NCBI GenBank assembly: GCA_003282985.1
Contig: QBYE01000002.1
Location: forward strand, 32,399-96,398
DNA from: Pelagibacteraceae bacterium AG-325-E08
GTDB taxonomy: Bacteria > Pseudomonadota > Alphaproteobacteria > Pelagibacterales > Pelagibacteraceae
Direction of reading: 5' to 3'
Length of the DNA stretch: 64,000 bases
A program made the position numbers and the translations under genes. Below the pieces are notes generated by a model. The model saw only the letters and a list, made by a program, of their open reading frames with translations. It was not told the DNA's origin and ran no database searches. This document shows, one piece after another, positions 19,625 to 29,372 of the stretch (position 1 is the first letter of the stretch; each line of letters opens with the position of its first letter).

Positions 19625-20549
19625 TATTCTCCCTTACTAAATTAACAAAAATCTTTTCCAGATTACTTTGTTCAGTTTTTAAATCTCTTAACTTTAAGCC
19701 AGTATCTTTTAAATCCTGCAATAAATTAGTAATACCAGTTTTTTCAGCTCCTACATTATAAGTATAGATCAAAGACATATTTTCTTCATCAATTTCAAGA
19801 TTATATTTTATTAATTCTTTGGGGATTTCTATAATTTTTTTCTGTAATTCAATATTTAATTTTTTATGACCCATCTTTTTAATTAATTCTTTTTTATCTT
19901 CGACAACAATAATTTCGCCTTGATTGATAACAGCTACACGGTCTGCAATAGCTTCAGCTTCTTCAATATAGTGTGTAGTTAAGATAATAGTGACTCCTGT
20001 TTTTCTTAAGTCATCAACAACCATCCACATATCTCTCCTAAGCTCAACATCAACTCCAGCTGTAGGCTCATCTAAAAATAATATTTTTGGTTCATGAGAT
20101 AAGGCTTTAGCAATTAAAACTCTTCTTTTCATTCCACCAGACAATTGTCTTAATCTTTGATCTTTTTTGTCCCATAAGCTTAAGTCTTTTAAAATCTTTT
20201 CTATATGTTCTGGTTTAGGTGGTTTACCATACAAACCTCTAGAATATGACACTGTATCGAAAACTGTTTCAAAGGACTCTAAATTTAATTCTTGGGGAAC
20301 CATTCCTATTCTAGATCTTGTTTCACGATAATCTTTAATTATATCAAATTCATCAACTGAAACAGTGCCAGATGAGGGGGTAACAATCCCACAAATTATA
20401 CTAATTAAAGTTGTCTTACCTGCACCATTTGGTCCAAGCATCGCAAGAATTTCACCTTGTTTAACTTTAAGACTAACTTTTTTAAGTGCATCAAAACCAT
20501 TATCATATACTTTTGAGAGATCATTAATTACTATTTGATTATCTGACAT
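19614..20549 (-). CDS. ABC transporter ATP-binding protein
   Basis: GPNGAGKTT, LSGGMKRRVLIAKAL, ILFLDEPTAGVD. Confidence 0.93.
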   Translation of the reverse strand: MSDNQIVINDLSKVYDNGFDALKKVSLKVKQGEILAMLGPNGAGKTTLISIICGIVTPSSGTVSVDEFDIIKDYRETRSRIGMVPQELNLESFETVFDTVSYSRGLYGKPPKPEHIEKILKDLSLWDKKDQRLRQLSGGMKRRVLIAKALSHEPKILFLDEPTAGVDVELRRDMWMVVDDLRKTGVTIILTTHYIEEAEAIADRVAVINQGEIIVVEDKKELIKKMGHKKLNIELQKKIIEIPKELIKYNLEIDEENMSLIYTYNVGAEKTGITNLLQDLKDTGLKLRDLKTEQSNLEKIFVNLVRENNEI

Positions 20550-20596
20550 TGAATCAGATATATAGACATTAATTCTCCTAATACAATCGACTAATA

Positions 20597-22039
20597 TTAA
20601 AACTTTTTAACTTTAAAAACTATTAATGGTAAAAAAGTTGCAATTACAAAAGATAAGAATAATAAAGACTGTGACACAATAGGTTTGAATAATTCTTTTG
20701 GTAAAAGGATTCCAACTAATAAGCTTTTGGAAAAATCAGGAGCAGGAAACATTAAAAAACCTCCTATTAATCCAATAATAATTGATACATAAGCAGTCTT
20801 TTCATTAATATTTTTATTATAGAAACTGTAGAAAACCGTTAGGACAAAAGCACAACAGAATAAATCAGCTAATAAAAATAAATATAAAATATCAAATCCT
20901 TTGGAAGCAATGATAAAAGAAATTAGAGATAAAAATAAAATTATATATTTAGAAACGTTAAGATAATTTGTTTTTTTATCTAAATTAAATGTTGCTTTAC
21001 CATCTACAACAATCAAACTTGATATTGCATTTACCAAAGTATCTACAGTAGAGATAGTTAATGCCAAACCTAATATAATCACAACAATGGAAAGTAATTC
21101 CGTTTGTTCTTTAAGTAACAATGTAAAAAAACCAAGATCTGGTCTAGTAGTTGGATCCATGGAGAAAGCAACCATTCCTGTAAACCCCATATAAAAAACT
21201 ACAGGTATTATTATAAAGAAAGAAATAATTAAACTTTTTTTTAAAGTTTCATAATTTTTTGCAGCATAAACTCTTTGCCAATTTCCTTGGTGAAATAAGT
21301 TTGTGGCAGCTACTGCAATAAAAAAAGTTAAACCAGCCGTATAACTAGGTAAGTAAGATGGGCTTAAAAGTTGAGGATTTTTTTCTTTTATAAAATCAAA
21401 AGAAAATTCAGATCCTGTGAAAGATGTAATGCATGATACTGAAATCATTAATAAAACTCCAATAACAACCATTTGTATATTGTCAGTAAATATCGATGCT
21501 CTTAAACCTCCATATAGAGTATAGGCAAGAGTAGACAATAATACGATTAAAGCAGTTATCCAAAGTTCAGTACCTGAAATATAATTAATTAGGACAGCCA
21601 CAGCAGTCACTTCAGCACATAAAAAAATAAACATATAAAAAATAGTCATTAGTAAAATAAGTTTAAATAGACTTTTTCCAAACTTTTTTCTTGTAAACTC
21701 AATGAGTGAAGATCCTTTAGGGAATTCTTTTCTAATTTTTTTACCAAGGTATATTAAAAAAAACATTGGAAAGGCTGTACCTAATGAATATCCTATTATA
21801 GCTCCCATTCCTCCCCATGTTGAAGCAGAGGCAGGGCCAAACAAAATCCATGCTCCTAAAGCTGAAGCAGTTAGACTTGTTGTTAAAGAAAATAATCCAA
21901 TATTTCTATTAGCAATTAAATAGTTATTCAATCCTTGGTATTTTTTTGAATTATAAAGACCTAAAAAAACAAATATTAAACTTATAACAATTACTAATAT
22001 TAATGATGTTAATTGACTTATAAAAAATGATTTATCCAT
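20597..22039 (-). CDS. thiV: SSS-family sodium:solute symporter, candidate thiamin-precursor transporter (ThiV-type)
   Basis: SSS-family TM protein (NYLIANRNIG...SLTASALGAW) directly preceded by a TPP riboswitch; the symbol is a context call. Confidence 0.7.
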   Translation of the reverse strand: MDKSFFISQLTSLILVIVISLIFVFLGLYNSKKYQGLNNYLIANRNIGLFSLTTSLTASALGAWILFGPASASTWGGMGAIIGYSLGTAFPMFFLIYLGKKIRKEFPKGSSLIEFTRKKFGKSLFKLILLMTIFYMFIFLCAEVTAVAVLINYISGTELWITALIVLLSTLAYTLYGGLRASIFTDNIQMVVIGVLLMISVSCITSFTGSEFSFDFIKEKNPQLLSPSYLPSYTAGLTFFIAVAATNLFHQGNWQRVYAAKNYETLKKSLIISFFIIIPVVFYMGFTGMVAFSMDPTTRPDLGFFTLLLKEQTELLSIVVIILGLALTISTVDTLVNAISSLIVVDGKATFNLDKKTNYLNVSKYIILFLSLISFIIASKGFDILYLFLLADLFCCAFVLTVFYSFYNKNINEKTAYVSIIIGLIGGFLMFPAPDFSKSLLVGILLPKELFKPIVSQSLLFLSFVIATFLPLIVFKVKKF

Positions 22040-22043
22040 TGTT

Positions 22044-22106
22044 TTCCCTTTCTGAATTACCGGACAGGTTCTTAGGGTTTAATCTCAGTCTGTTATGACA
22101 CCCCTT
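22044..22106 (-). ncRNA. TPP (THI-box) riboswitch
   Basis: Minus strand GGGGTGTCATAACAGACTGAGATTAAACCCTAAGAACCTGTCCGGTAATTCAGAAAGGGA contains GGGGTG, CTGAGA, ACCC..GAACCTG and GGTAAT..AGGGA. Confidence 0.92.
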
Positions 22107-22116
22107 AAATTTTGTT

Positions 22117-22404
22117 TTATACTTTATTATCCATTATTTCAACCATACACTTTGTGGCGTATTCCCGCCATTCAGATGAGTTTTTACCTTTAAGACTGTT
22201 TAAGTGATTACGATTATTTTGAATATCTTTTTGATGTTTAGCTTTATCTTTTCCATCTAAGTTGGCTTCCATATTAGTCAAATTAGTTTCCATAGCATTA
22301 ATCCAACTATTTCCAAGTTCGACACATTTAACATCATCTTTTTCATCACAAATTTGTTTAAAAAAATTAAAAATTACATCGTCTGTTTTGATTGAATTAT
22401 TCAC
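22117..22404 (-). CDS. hypothetical protein
   Basis: Complete 95-aa ORF overlapping the start of the adjacent azoreductase-like stop. Confidence 0.6.
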   Translation of the reverse strand: MNNSIKTDDVIFNFFKQICDEKDDVKCVELGNSWINAMETNLTNMEANLDGKDKAKHQKDIQNNRNHLNSLKGKNSSEWREYATKCMVEIMDNKV

Positions 22405-22988
22405 TAAACTTTTATCTTATCTATTTGAGCTTCGGCTTCTCTTATAGATTTTTCATAGTCCAAAGCCATTTGATCAGCACTAATAATTTCTACTTGATCA
22501 ATTCCAAAAAAATTAAGAATAAATTTTAACCATGGTGTTAAAAAATCTTCTTCACTATTAAGTTTCGTTCCTCCTGAGGTAATTACTAAATATGCTTTTT
22601 TATTCTTAAGAAGACCCTCTCTTCTACCATTGGGTTTAAATCTAAAGGTTTCTCCTATTCTTGCAGCTAAGTCTGACCAAGCTTTTAGAGTAGCAGGAGG
22701 ACCATAATTGTAAATTGGGGCTGATATTATTATAATATCACTTTCTTTTAGCTCTTTAACTAATGTATCTGATAACTCAAACATTTTTTTATGATGTTCT
22801 GTTTGATCTTTTTTATCAATTTTCATACCAGACTCGGTTAAACCAGAAACAAAAACCATTTCATTATCTAAATCTCTATAGATAATTTCATCTTCTGGTT
22901 TTTTTATCTTATTCAATAACTTTTTAGCTAAAGCTCTTGATGTCGAACCTTCTTTTCTTGCACTAGAGTCTATTTGATAAATCTTCAT
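22404..22988 (-). CDS. FMN-dependent NADH-azoreductase / NAD(P)H dehydrogenase family
   Basis: Flavodoxin-like: IYQIDSSARKEGSTSRAL, IISAPIYNYGPPATLKAWSD. Confidence 0.82.
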   Translation of the reverse strand: MKIYQIDSSARKEGSTSRALAKKLLNKIKKPEDEIIYRDLDNEMVFVSGLTESGMKIDKKDQTEHHKKMFELSDTLVKELKESDIIIISAPIYNYGPPATLKAWSDLAARIGETFRFKPNGRREGLLKNKKAYLVITSGGTKLNSEEDFLTPWLKFILNFFGIDQVEIISADQMALDYEKSIREAEAQIDKIKV

Positions 22989-22994
22989 AATTTG

Positions 22995-23702
22995 TTATCC
23001 AAAGTTTTGTAAGAATGGAAAAATATTTAATAAATAAAATCCTAAACCTTGCAGTTGATTAGTTAATATCAAAATACCAGTAATTAAAAGAATTATTCCC
23101 CCAATTTTAGATACTAAATTAATATTTCTTTTGAAATTTTTTGAAAATATCAAAAATTTCTGCATTAAATAACCTGATAAAATAAATGGTATTGCTAAAC
23201 CAAAGGAATAAAAGAATAAAAGTAAAATTCCTTTTATTATGTTTTCCTCAGTGGCTGCTAAAACTAAAATTGATCCTAATATTGGACCTATGCAAGGTGT
23301 CCAGCCAAAAGCAAATGCCATACCAATTAAAATCGGACTATAAAAATTTTTATTTGTTTTGGTTTCAATTCTTTTTTCATAATTTAAAAATTTTAAATTT
23401 ATGATCCCAGTAATGTGAAGTGAAAAGAGAATTATTACTAATCCAGCTGCTATTCGAAGTTCATTAGAGTTTTGAAGCAATACTTGGCCTAAGAAAGTAG
23501 ATGCTGCACCAAAAACTATAAAGACAATGGAAAACCCAATAGTAAATAATATAATTGGTATTAGATTAATATTTTTTTTTTCAATTAATTCATTTATTGA
23601 GCTTCCTGATATATAAGAAATATATCCTGGTATTAATGGTAATACACATGGGGATAGAAAGCTTACTAATCCAGCTCCAAAGGCAATAATTATTTCAAAC
23701 AT
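22995..23702 (-). CDS. ccdA: CcdA-type cytochrome c biogenesis protein
   Basis: LSPCVLPLIPGYISYISG and FGWTPCIGPILGSIL. Confidence 0.9.
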   Translation of the reverse strand: MFEIIIAFGAGLVSFLSPCVLPLIPGYISYISGSSINELIEKKNINLIPIILFTIGFSIVFIVFGAASTFLGQVLLQNSNELRIAAGLVIILFSLHITGIINLKFLNYEKRIETKTNKNFYSPILIGMAFAFGWTPCIGPILGSILVLAATEENIIKGILLLFFYSFGLAIPFILSGYLMQKFLIFSKNFKRNINLVSKIGGIILLITGILILTNQLQGLGFYLLNIFPFLQNFG

Positions 23703-23722
23703 TAAATTTAATTTAAAATATT

Positions 23723-24571
23723 TTATCCTTTATATGGAAAAACTTTATGTTTTTGTGTTCCAAGATTATCAACACCTAAAACAACTTCTTCTCCACCCTT
23801 CAAAAAGTGTGGGGGTGACATGTTTTCTCCCACTCCTGGTGGAGTTCCAGTACAGCAAATATCTCCAGGATGCAAACTCATACAGGAACTCATATAAGAA
23901 ACTAAAGTTTTAATATCAAATATCATTTGTTCTGTATTTCCTGTTTGCATTCTTTTGCCATCAACATCTAAAAACATATTAAGTTTTTGAAAGTTTGGTA
24001 GTTCATCCTTTGTAACTATATAAGGGCCTATAGGGCCAAAAGTATCAAAACCTTTTCCTTTATCCCAGGTTAAACCTTTATTTTTTTGAAAGTCTCTCTC
24101 ACTAACATCGTTCACCAAAAAAAAACCTAACACATGGTCTAAAGCAGATTCTACACTAACATTAATTGCTTTTTTCCCAATTACAAAACCTAACTCCACT
24201 TCCCAATCTGTATGATTGGAACCTTTTGGAACTACAATTGGATCATTGGGTCCAGTTATACAACTAGTAAATTTAGAAAATATAATTGGTTCTTTTGGTA
24301 TTGGTAAATTTTGTTCTTCTGCATGATCTTTAAAATTTAATCCTATTCCAATAAACTTTGATGGATTTGAAACACAGGCTCCGATTCTTGTATTAGATTC
24401 TAGTTTAGGTAAACTTGAAATATCAGTTTTGTTTATTTTATCAATCGTATCAAAGTTTAATGTTTCAGGATTAAAATCAGTAATTAATGATGATAAATCT
24501 CGATAATTGTTATCCTTATCTATAATGGCTGGTTTTTCTTTTCCAATTTCACCTATTCTACATAACTTCAT
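23723..24571 (-). CDS. fumarylacetoacetate hydrolase family protein (2,4-diketo-3-deoxy-sugar-acid hydrolase-like)
   Basis: IGIGLNFKDHAEEQ, WEVELGFVIGKKA, DVSERDFQ, GTPPGVGENM. Confidence 0.82.
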   Translation of the reverse strand: MKLCRIGEIGKEKPAIIDKDNNYRDLSSLITDFNPETLNFDTIDKINKTDISSLPKLESNTRIGACVSNPSKFIGIGLNFKDHAEEQNLPIPKEPIIFSKFTSCITGPNDPIVVPKGSNHTDWEVELGFVIGKKAINVSVESALDHVLGFFLVNDVSERDFQKNKGLTWDKGKGFDTFGPIGPYIVTKDELPNFQKLNMFLDVDGKRMQTGNTEQMIFDIKTLVSYMSSCMSLHPGDICCTGTPPGVGENMSPPHFLKGGEEVVLGVDNLGTQKHKVFPYKG

Positions 24572-24585
24572 TTTTTCTCCTTTTA

Positions 24586-25335
24586 TTAATAAGTTGCTCT
24601 TCCACCACTTAAGTCAAAAACTCCCGCAGTGCTAAAAGAGTTTTCATCACTTACCAACCAACAAACTAAAGAGGCCAGCTCTTCTATTTTTGCAAATCTA
24701 TTTCTTGGTATCTTGGATAGCATATAATTAATATGTTCATCTGTCATCTGGTCAAAAATTCTCGTTTTTGCTGCTGCAGGTGTTACGCAATTAACAGCGA
24801 TATTTTTATCAGCAAGCTCTTTACCTAAAGATTTTGTTAATCCTATTACACCAGCTTTAGATGTACTATAAGCACTAGCGTTTGGGTTACCTTCTTTTCC
24901 AGCAATAGAAGCTATATTCACAATTCTTCCGTAATTATTTTTAATCATGTGTGGAACAATAGCTTTGCAACAATAAAATGTTGAATTCAAATTCAATTCA
25001 ATCACTTTCTGCCATTCATCTAAAGGATAATCCCATACTTTAGCGTTCATCCCTGTCATCCCTGCGTTATTCACAAATATATCTATTTGACCCACTTTTT
25101 CCTCGACTTCATCAACTGATTTTTTCACAATTTTGAAATCTGTTACATTGACTATTTGATAACTAAAATTTTCAGAATTAATTTCTTTTTTAGCTTTTTC
25201 AGCCTCATCTTTATCTATATCCCAAATTACAACTTTACCACCTGATTGAATAATTCTTTTTGTAATAGCTAAACCAAAGCCTTGGGCACCACCAGTTACT
25301 ATTGCAACTTTATTTGTTAAATTATATTTATTCAT
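24586..25335 (-). CDS. SDR-family oxidoreductase
   Basis: VTGGAQGFGLAI, NNAGMTG, YSTSKAGVIGL. Confidence 0.92.
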   Translation of the reverse strand: MNKYNLTNKVAIVTGGAQGFGLAITKRIIQSGGKVVIWDIDKDEAEKAKKEINSENFSYQIVNVTDFKIVKKSVDEVEEKVGQIDIFVNNAGMTGMNAKVWDYPLDEWQKVIELNLNSTFYCCKAIVPHMIKNNYGRIVNIASIAGKEGNPNASAYSTSKAGVIGLTKSLGKELADKNIAVNCVTPAAAKTRIFDQMTDEHINYMLSKIPRNRFAKIEELASLVCWLVSDENSFSTAGVFDLSGGRATY

Positions 25336-26798
25336 ACTTTTTTCTTTCTTAATAATGGAAAAATTAATGCAATAAAAGATAAAATGAAAAACGTAACAAC
25401 TATTGGTCTAGTCAAAAACAATAACCAATTACCCTCAAATATTACCAAAGATTGTCTTAAGGTACCTTCAACTAATTCTCCTAAAATTAAACCTATTATT
25501 ACGGGAACTACTGAAAAACCATAACGTCTCATAAAAAAACCAATTACTCCAAAGAATAACATTATCCATACATCTAACATTGATTGACTTAGTGAGTAAG
25601 TTCCACACACAGAAACTGCAAAAATCATAGGCCAAAGTAATTTGTTTGGCACTAAAGTAATTCGAGCAAATATTTTTGCTCCAAAAAACCCAAATATAAA
25701 AAATAAAATATTTGCAATCAACATTGACCCAAAAATACCATATAAAAATTCTGGTTGCTCTCTGAAGAGATCAGGTCCAGGTCTAACCCCGTGTATTATT
25801 AATCCAGTCAAAATTACAGCTGTCGTAGCACTTCCGGGGATCCCTAATGCTAAAGTAGGAACCATAGCACCGCCCGTAGCTGCATTATTTGCTGCTTCAG
25901 CGCCTGCTATCCCTTCTACTGAACCTTTTCCAAACTCTTCAGGATTTTTAGACCATCTTTTTGCCTCAGAATATCCTATAAGAGATGCAACTGTTCCTCC
26001 TTCTGCTGGTAATACCCCAATAAAAGATCCAATTCCTGAAGATCTTAATATAGTTTTCCAAGTTTTTTTATAATCCAATAGTGATGGAAGTTTTACTGCT
26101 TTTAAAGCTACTCTTTTAAAAACTTGATCCAATAAAGTTGACTGAGTTAACATTTCACTTATTGCAAACAATCCCACCACTACAGGAATGAAACCTATTC
26201 CTTCTGACAATTCATTGATTCCATAAGTAAATCTTTCAATTGAAGTCATAAAATCTTTACCAATTGTAGATATTAATATTCCAAATGCTCCAGCTATTAA
26301 GTTCTTAATTGGGCTTCCTTCACCAATAGATGCTAGCATAGTTAAACCAAAAATTGCTAAAGCAAAATATTCAGGCTGTCCAAACTCATAAGCAAGCTTT
26401 GCAAGTAAAGGTGCAAAAAAAACTAAAACAACCACACTAAAAATACCTCCAATGGTACTAGATACTGTTGCCATGCCTAAAGCTCTTCCAGCTTCTCCTT
26501 TTTGGGCAAGTGGATAACCATCAAGACAAGTTGCCGCCGCCGCTGGTGTTCCTGGAGTATTGATTAGGACTGCCGTAATCGCTCCACCATAAGTAGCTGA
26601 ACAATAAATTGCTGTTAATAAAACAATCGCTGATAAAGGGTCCAAGGTCATAGTGAAAGGTAAAATTAATGCACCACCTGTAGTTGGCCCAAGACCAGGT
26701 AGTACTCCAAGTATCAAACCAAATAATGTTCCAAAAACTAAAACAATCATTAATTTTGAACTCATTAAAGGTGCAAACATTAAAGAAAGATTTTCCAT
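25332..26798 (-). CDS. tctA: tripartite tricarboxylate transporter large permease
   Basis: GLILGVLPGLGPTTGGALILPFT and GTPGTPAAAATCLDGYP. Confidence 0.95.
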   Translation of the reverse strand: MENLSLMFAPLMSSKLMIVLVFGTLFGLILGVLPGLGPTTGGALILPFTMTLDPLSAIVLLTAIYCSATYGGAITAVLINTPGTPAAAATCLDGYPLAQKGEAGRALGMATVSSTIGGIFSVVVLVFFAPLLAKLAYEFGQPEYFALAIFGLTMLASIGEGSPIKNLIAGAFGILISTIGKDFMTSIERFTYGINELSEGIGFIPVVVGLFAISEMLTQSTLLDQVFKRVALKAVKLPSLLDYKKTWKTILRSSGIGSFIGVLPAEGGTVASLIGYSEAKRWSKNPEEFGKGSVEGIAGAEAANNAATGGAMVPTLALGIPGSATTAVILTGLIIHGVRPGPDLFREQPEFLYGIFGSMLIANILFFIFGFFGAKIFARITLVPNKLLWPMIFAVSVCGTYSLSQSMLDVWIMLFFGVIGFFMRRYGFSVVPVIIGLILGELVEGTLRQSLVIFEGNWLLFLTRPIVVTFFILSFIALIFPLLRKKKV

Positions 26799-26799
26799 T

Positions 26800-27309
26800 T
26801 TAAACTTGATAATAGATATTAGTAATTATACCGGGGGGAAATCTTAAACCCAAAATTGTTTCAAAAAAAATAAAAACGATTATTGGAAAAATTATACTCA
26901 CTAATATCAAATAAAATAATCTTCTTTCACCCCAACAATAAGAAACAAAAATTGATAATAATGATATCGCTAAAAAAAAGTCTAGTGTTTTTGAAACAAT
27001 AACAAATAATATAAAACTAAACAAAGTTAAGAAAAAAGTTTTAGGTAATTTTTTTTCAATTTTCCAAGGTTTTTTAATAGATAAATAAAAAACTATTAAA
27101 GTTAAACCGATTATTAAAAGCAATAATCCTTTTGGAAAGGTAGCTGGCTGTATACCTCTATTGAGAATTGGTGGTACAATATCAAAAGTAAAAGTGCTAA
27201 TTAGTAAAATAGTAGAAACGAGAATTATTGTAAAAGAAACTTTAAATTCATCTTTAAAAAAAAAGGGCAAACTTTTGTTTGCCCTTTTTTGCTTTTGTAC
27301 ATTACTCAT
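26800..27309 (-). CDS. tctB: tripartite tricarboxylate transporter small subunit
   Basis: Four-TM small protein between tctC and tctA; PATFPKGLLLLIIGLTL. Confidence 0.8.
   Translation of the reverse strand: MSNVQKQKRANKSLPFFFKDEFKVSFTIILVSTILLISTFTFDIVPPILNRGIQPATFPKGLLLLIIGLTLIVFYLSIKKPWKIEKKLPKTFFLTLFSFILFVIVSKTLDFFLAISLLSIFVSYCWGERRLFYLILVSIIFPIIVFIFFETILGLRFPPGIITNIYYQV
27256..27290 (-). terminator. intrinsic terminator/attenuator between tctC and tctB, inside the 5' end of the tctB ORF
   Basis: Minus strand AAAAAAGGGCAAAC-AAAA-GTTTGCCCTTTTTTTTT, 14-bp perfect stem plus T-run. Confidence 0.9.
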
Positions 27310-27333
27310 TTTAAATGTACTTATTTTTTTTAA

Positions 27334-28305
27334 TTACTTTATGTAACCTAAAGCTTTAAGCTGTGCAGTCATTTCAGTAAGCATTTCTTCCATTTGCTTA
27401 CCCCATTCATCAGCACCAACTACACTTGAGTCATCAAGTCCAATTTCAGTTAAGAAATTTTTGTAATAATTGTGACTCATAGCTTTCATCATTCCAGCTT
27501 CTAATTCTTTTACTCTTGCAGCTGGAGCTCCTTTTTTAGTTACAAATCCTCTAACAGTAGATAAAGAAACAGGTATACCTAGTTCTTTTGCTGTTGGAGA
27601 GTCTCCAATTTTAGCCATTCTATTATTTGCTAATACAACAGAAACACATAAAGTTCCGTCATTAATTTCTGTCAATGCTTCACCTAAATTTAAAACACCT
27701 ACATCAATATCTCCTTTGACTAAGTTTGTTTTAATTGGTGCTACACCTTTGTAGGCAACAATAGTTGGATCTTTTAATCCACCTTTTTTTGTGAAAGCAA
27801 TTGCGCTAACATCATCAATACCACCAACGTGAGTTGTTCCGTATTTAAGTGATTTTGATTTTTGAACGCTAATAAATTTTTTAGCATCTTTGATGTCAGA
27901 TTTACAGTTAACAACAAATAATTGTGGGTCATCAGTACCTCTAGCTAGAGGTTGCATGTCGCTAATTTTAACCTTAGTTTTTCCTAAGGCCATAGAAACA
28001 GCATGACCAGTAGTCCATGTTAGAGTGTGTTGACCATCAGCTGGTAAGCTCATCATATAATCCATAGAAACAGCTCCACCACCACCTTTTTTGTTAACTA
28101 ATTGCATGTCTTGTTTAAGAACTCTTCTTGCTCTTAAAAGCATCATTCTAGTAGTAACGTCAGTACCACCACCAAATCCAGCGTGAGTAATTGCTTGTAT
28201 AGCACCATCTGCTCTTGCAGATACAGTCATTAAAGGTATTGCTATAACAAAAAATTCAGTCACAAAGAATGCAGCGGCTAAGAAAAGTTTAAAACTTTTT
28301 TTCAT
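27334..28305 (-). CDS. tctC: TctC/Bug-family solute-binding protein
   Basis: Signal peptide, HAGFGGGTDVTTRMML, QLVNKKGGGGAVSMDYM. Confidence 0.85.
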   Translation of the reverse strand: MKKSFKLFLAAAFFVTEFFVIAIPLMTVSARADGAIQAITHAGFGGGTDVTTRMMLLRARRVLKQDMQLVNKKGGGGAVSMDYMMSLPADGQHTLTWTTGHAVSMALGKTKVKISDMQPLARGTDDPQLFVVNCKSDIKDAKKFISVQKSKSLKYGTTHVGGIDDVSAIAFTKKGGLKDPTIVAYKGVAPIKTNLVKGDIDVGVLNLGEALTEINDGTLCVSVVLANNRMAKIGDSPTAKELGIPVSLSTVRGFVTKKGAPAARVKELEAGMMKAMSHNYYKNFLTEIGLDDSSVVGADEWGKQMEEMLTEMTAQLKALGYIK

Positions 28306-28373
28306 TATTTCCCTCTTTGGTTAATTTATAATTAAATATTTAAGCATAATCTGTTACAAAGTTTAAGAACAAA

Positions 28374-29372
28374 ATGAGTAAAAATAAAATTAAAATTGCT
28401 ATATTATTAGGTGATCCATCAGGTATTGGACCCGAATTGGTCTCAAAGTTACTATGTCAAGAAATTATTAACAAAGCAAACATAGTTTTAATTGGTGAAA
28501 AAAAAATTTTAGAAGAAGGAAATAAGATTTCTGGAAAATCACAAGATTTAAAATTTGTTGAAAAATTTGAACAGATAAATTTTGATGAAGGAAATAAATT
28601 TTTTTTAGATATCTCAAAAGGTAAAAATCATAAATATAATTTATCTGAATGCTCAAAAGAGTCAGGAGAAAGTGTTCTAGAGGCTCTTAACTTAGCATTA
28701 GATCTTGCGAAACAAAATAAAATAGATGCTATTAACTTTGGCCCATTTAATAAGACAAGTATGAAGTTGGGCGGAAATACTCATTCTGATGAACTTCATT
28801 TGATGGCTGAAAAATTAGATGTAAAAAATTTTTTCTGTGAATTTAATGTTGTAGACAACTTTTGGACTGCTAGAGTAACTTCGCACATACCTATTAGAGA
28901 GGTACCTGATCATGTTAAGAAAGAAAACATTATTAAACCAATAAAACTTATAAATAATGCAATGAAACTTAATGGAATTAAAAATCCTCGTGTAGCTGTA
29001 CAAGCTTTAAATCCTCATGCAGAGTTTGGTATTGAAGAAAAAAATGAAATAATTCCAGCAATAGAAGAGGCAAAAAAACAAGGTATTAATGCAGATGGTC
29101 CTTTGCCATGTGATACTTCTTTTATTACAGCTTATAAAAATAAAAATCATGATTGTATAGTTGGCATGTATCACGATGCACTACAATCTGGACTCAAAGC
29201 GTTTGGTTTTGATAGAGGTGTTACCGTTCAAGGTGGTTTGCCACTACCTATTACTACACCAGCTCATGGTACTGCTTTTGATATTGCAGGAAAAAATAAA
29301 GCAAACTTAGAACCTACCTTGCAATCATTTAAGATAGCACTAACGATGGCAGAAAATAAATCTAAACAATGA
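28374..29372 (+). CDS. PdxA-family dehydrogenase (4-hydroxythreonine-4-phosphate or threonate/erythronate-4-phosphate type)
   Basis: [46 protein letters not shown]. Confidence 0.9.
   Translation: MSKNKIKIAILLGDPSGIGPELVSKLLCQEIINKANIVLIGEKKILEEGNKISGKSQDLKFVEKFEQINFDEGNKFFLDISKGKNHKYNLSECSKESGESVLEALNLALDLAKQNKIDAINFGPFNKTSMKLGGNTHSDELHLMAEKLDVKNFFCEFNVVDNFWTARVTSHIPIREVPDHVKKENIIKPIKLINNAMKLNGIKNPRVAVQALNPHAEFGIEEKNEIIPAIEEAKKQGINADGPLPCDTSFITAYKNKNHDCIVGMYHDALQSGLKAFGFDRGVTVQGGLPLPITTPAHGTAFDIAGKNKANLEPTLQSFKIALTMAENKSKQ

Noticed and set aside
25642-26073. 143-aa plus-strand ORF inside tctA
   Set aside because: Fully antisense to the well-supported tctA; no recognisable domain.
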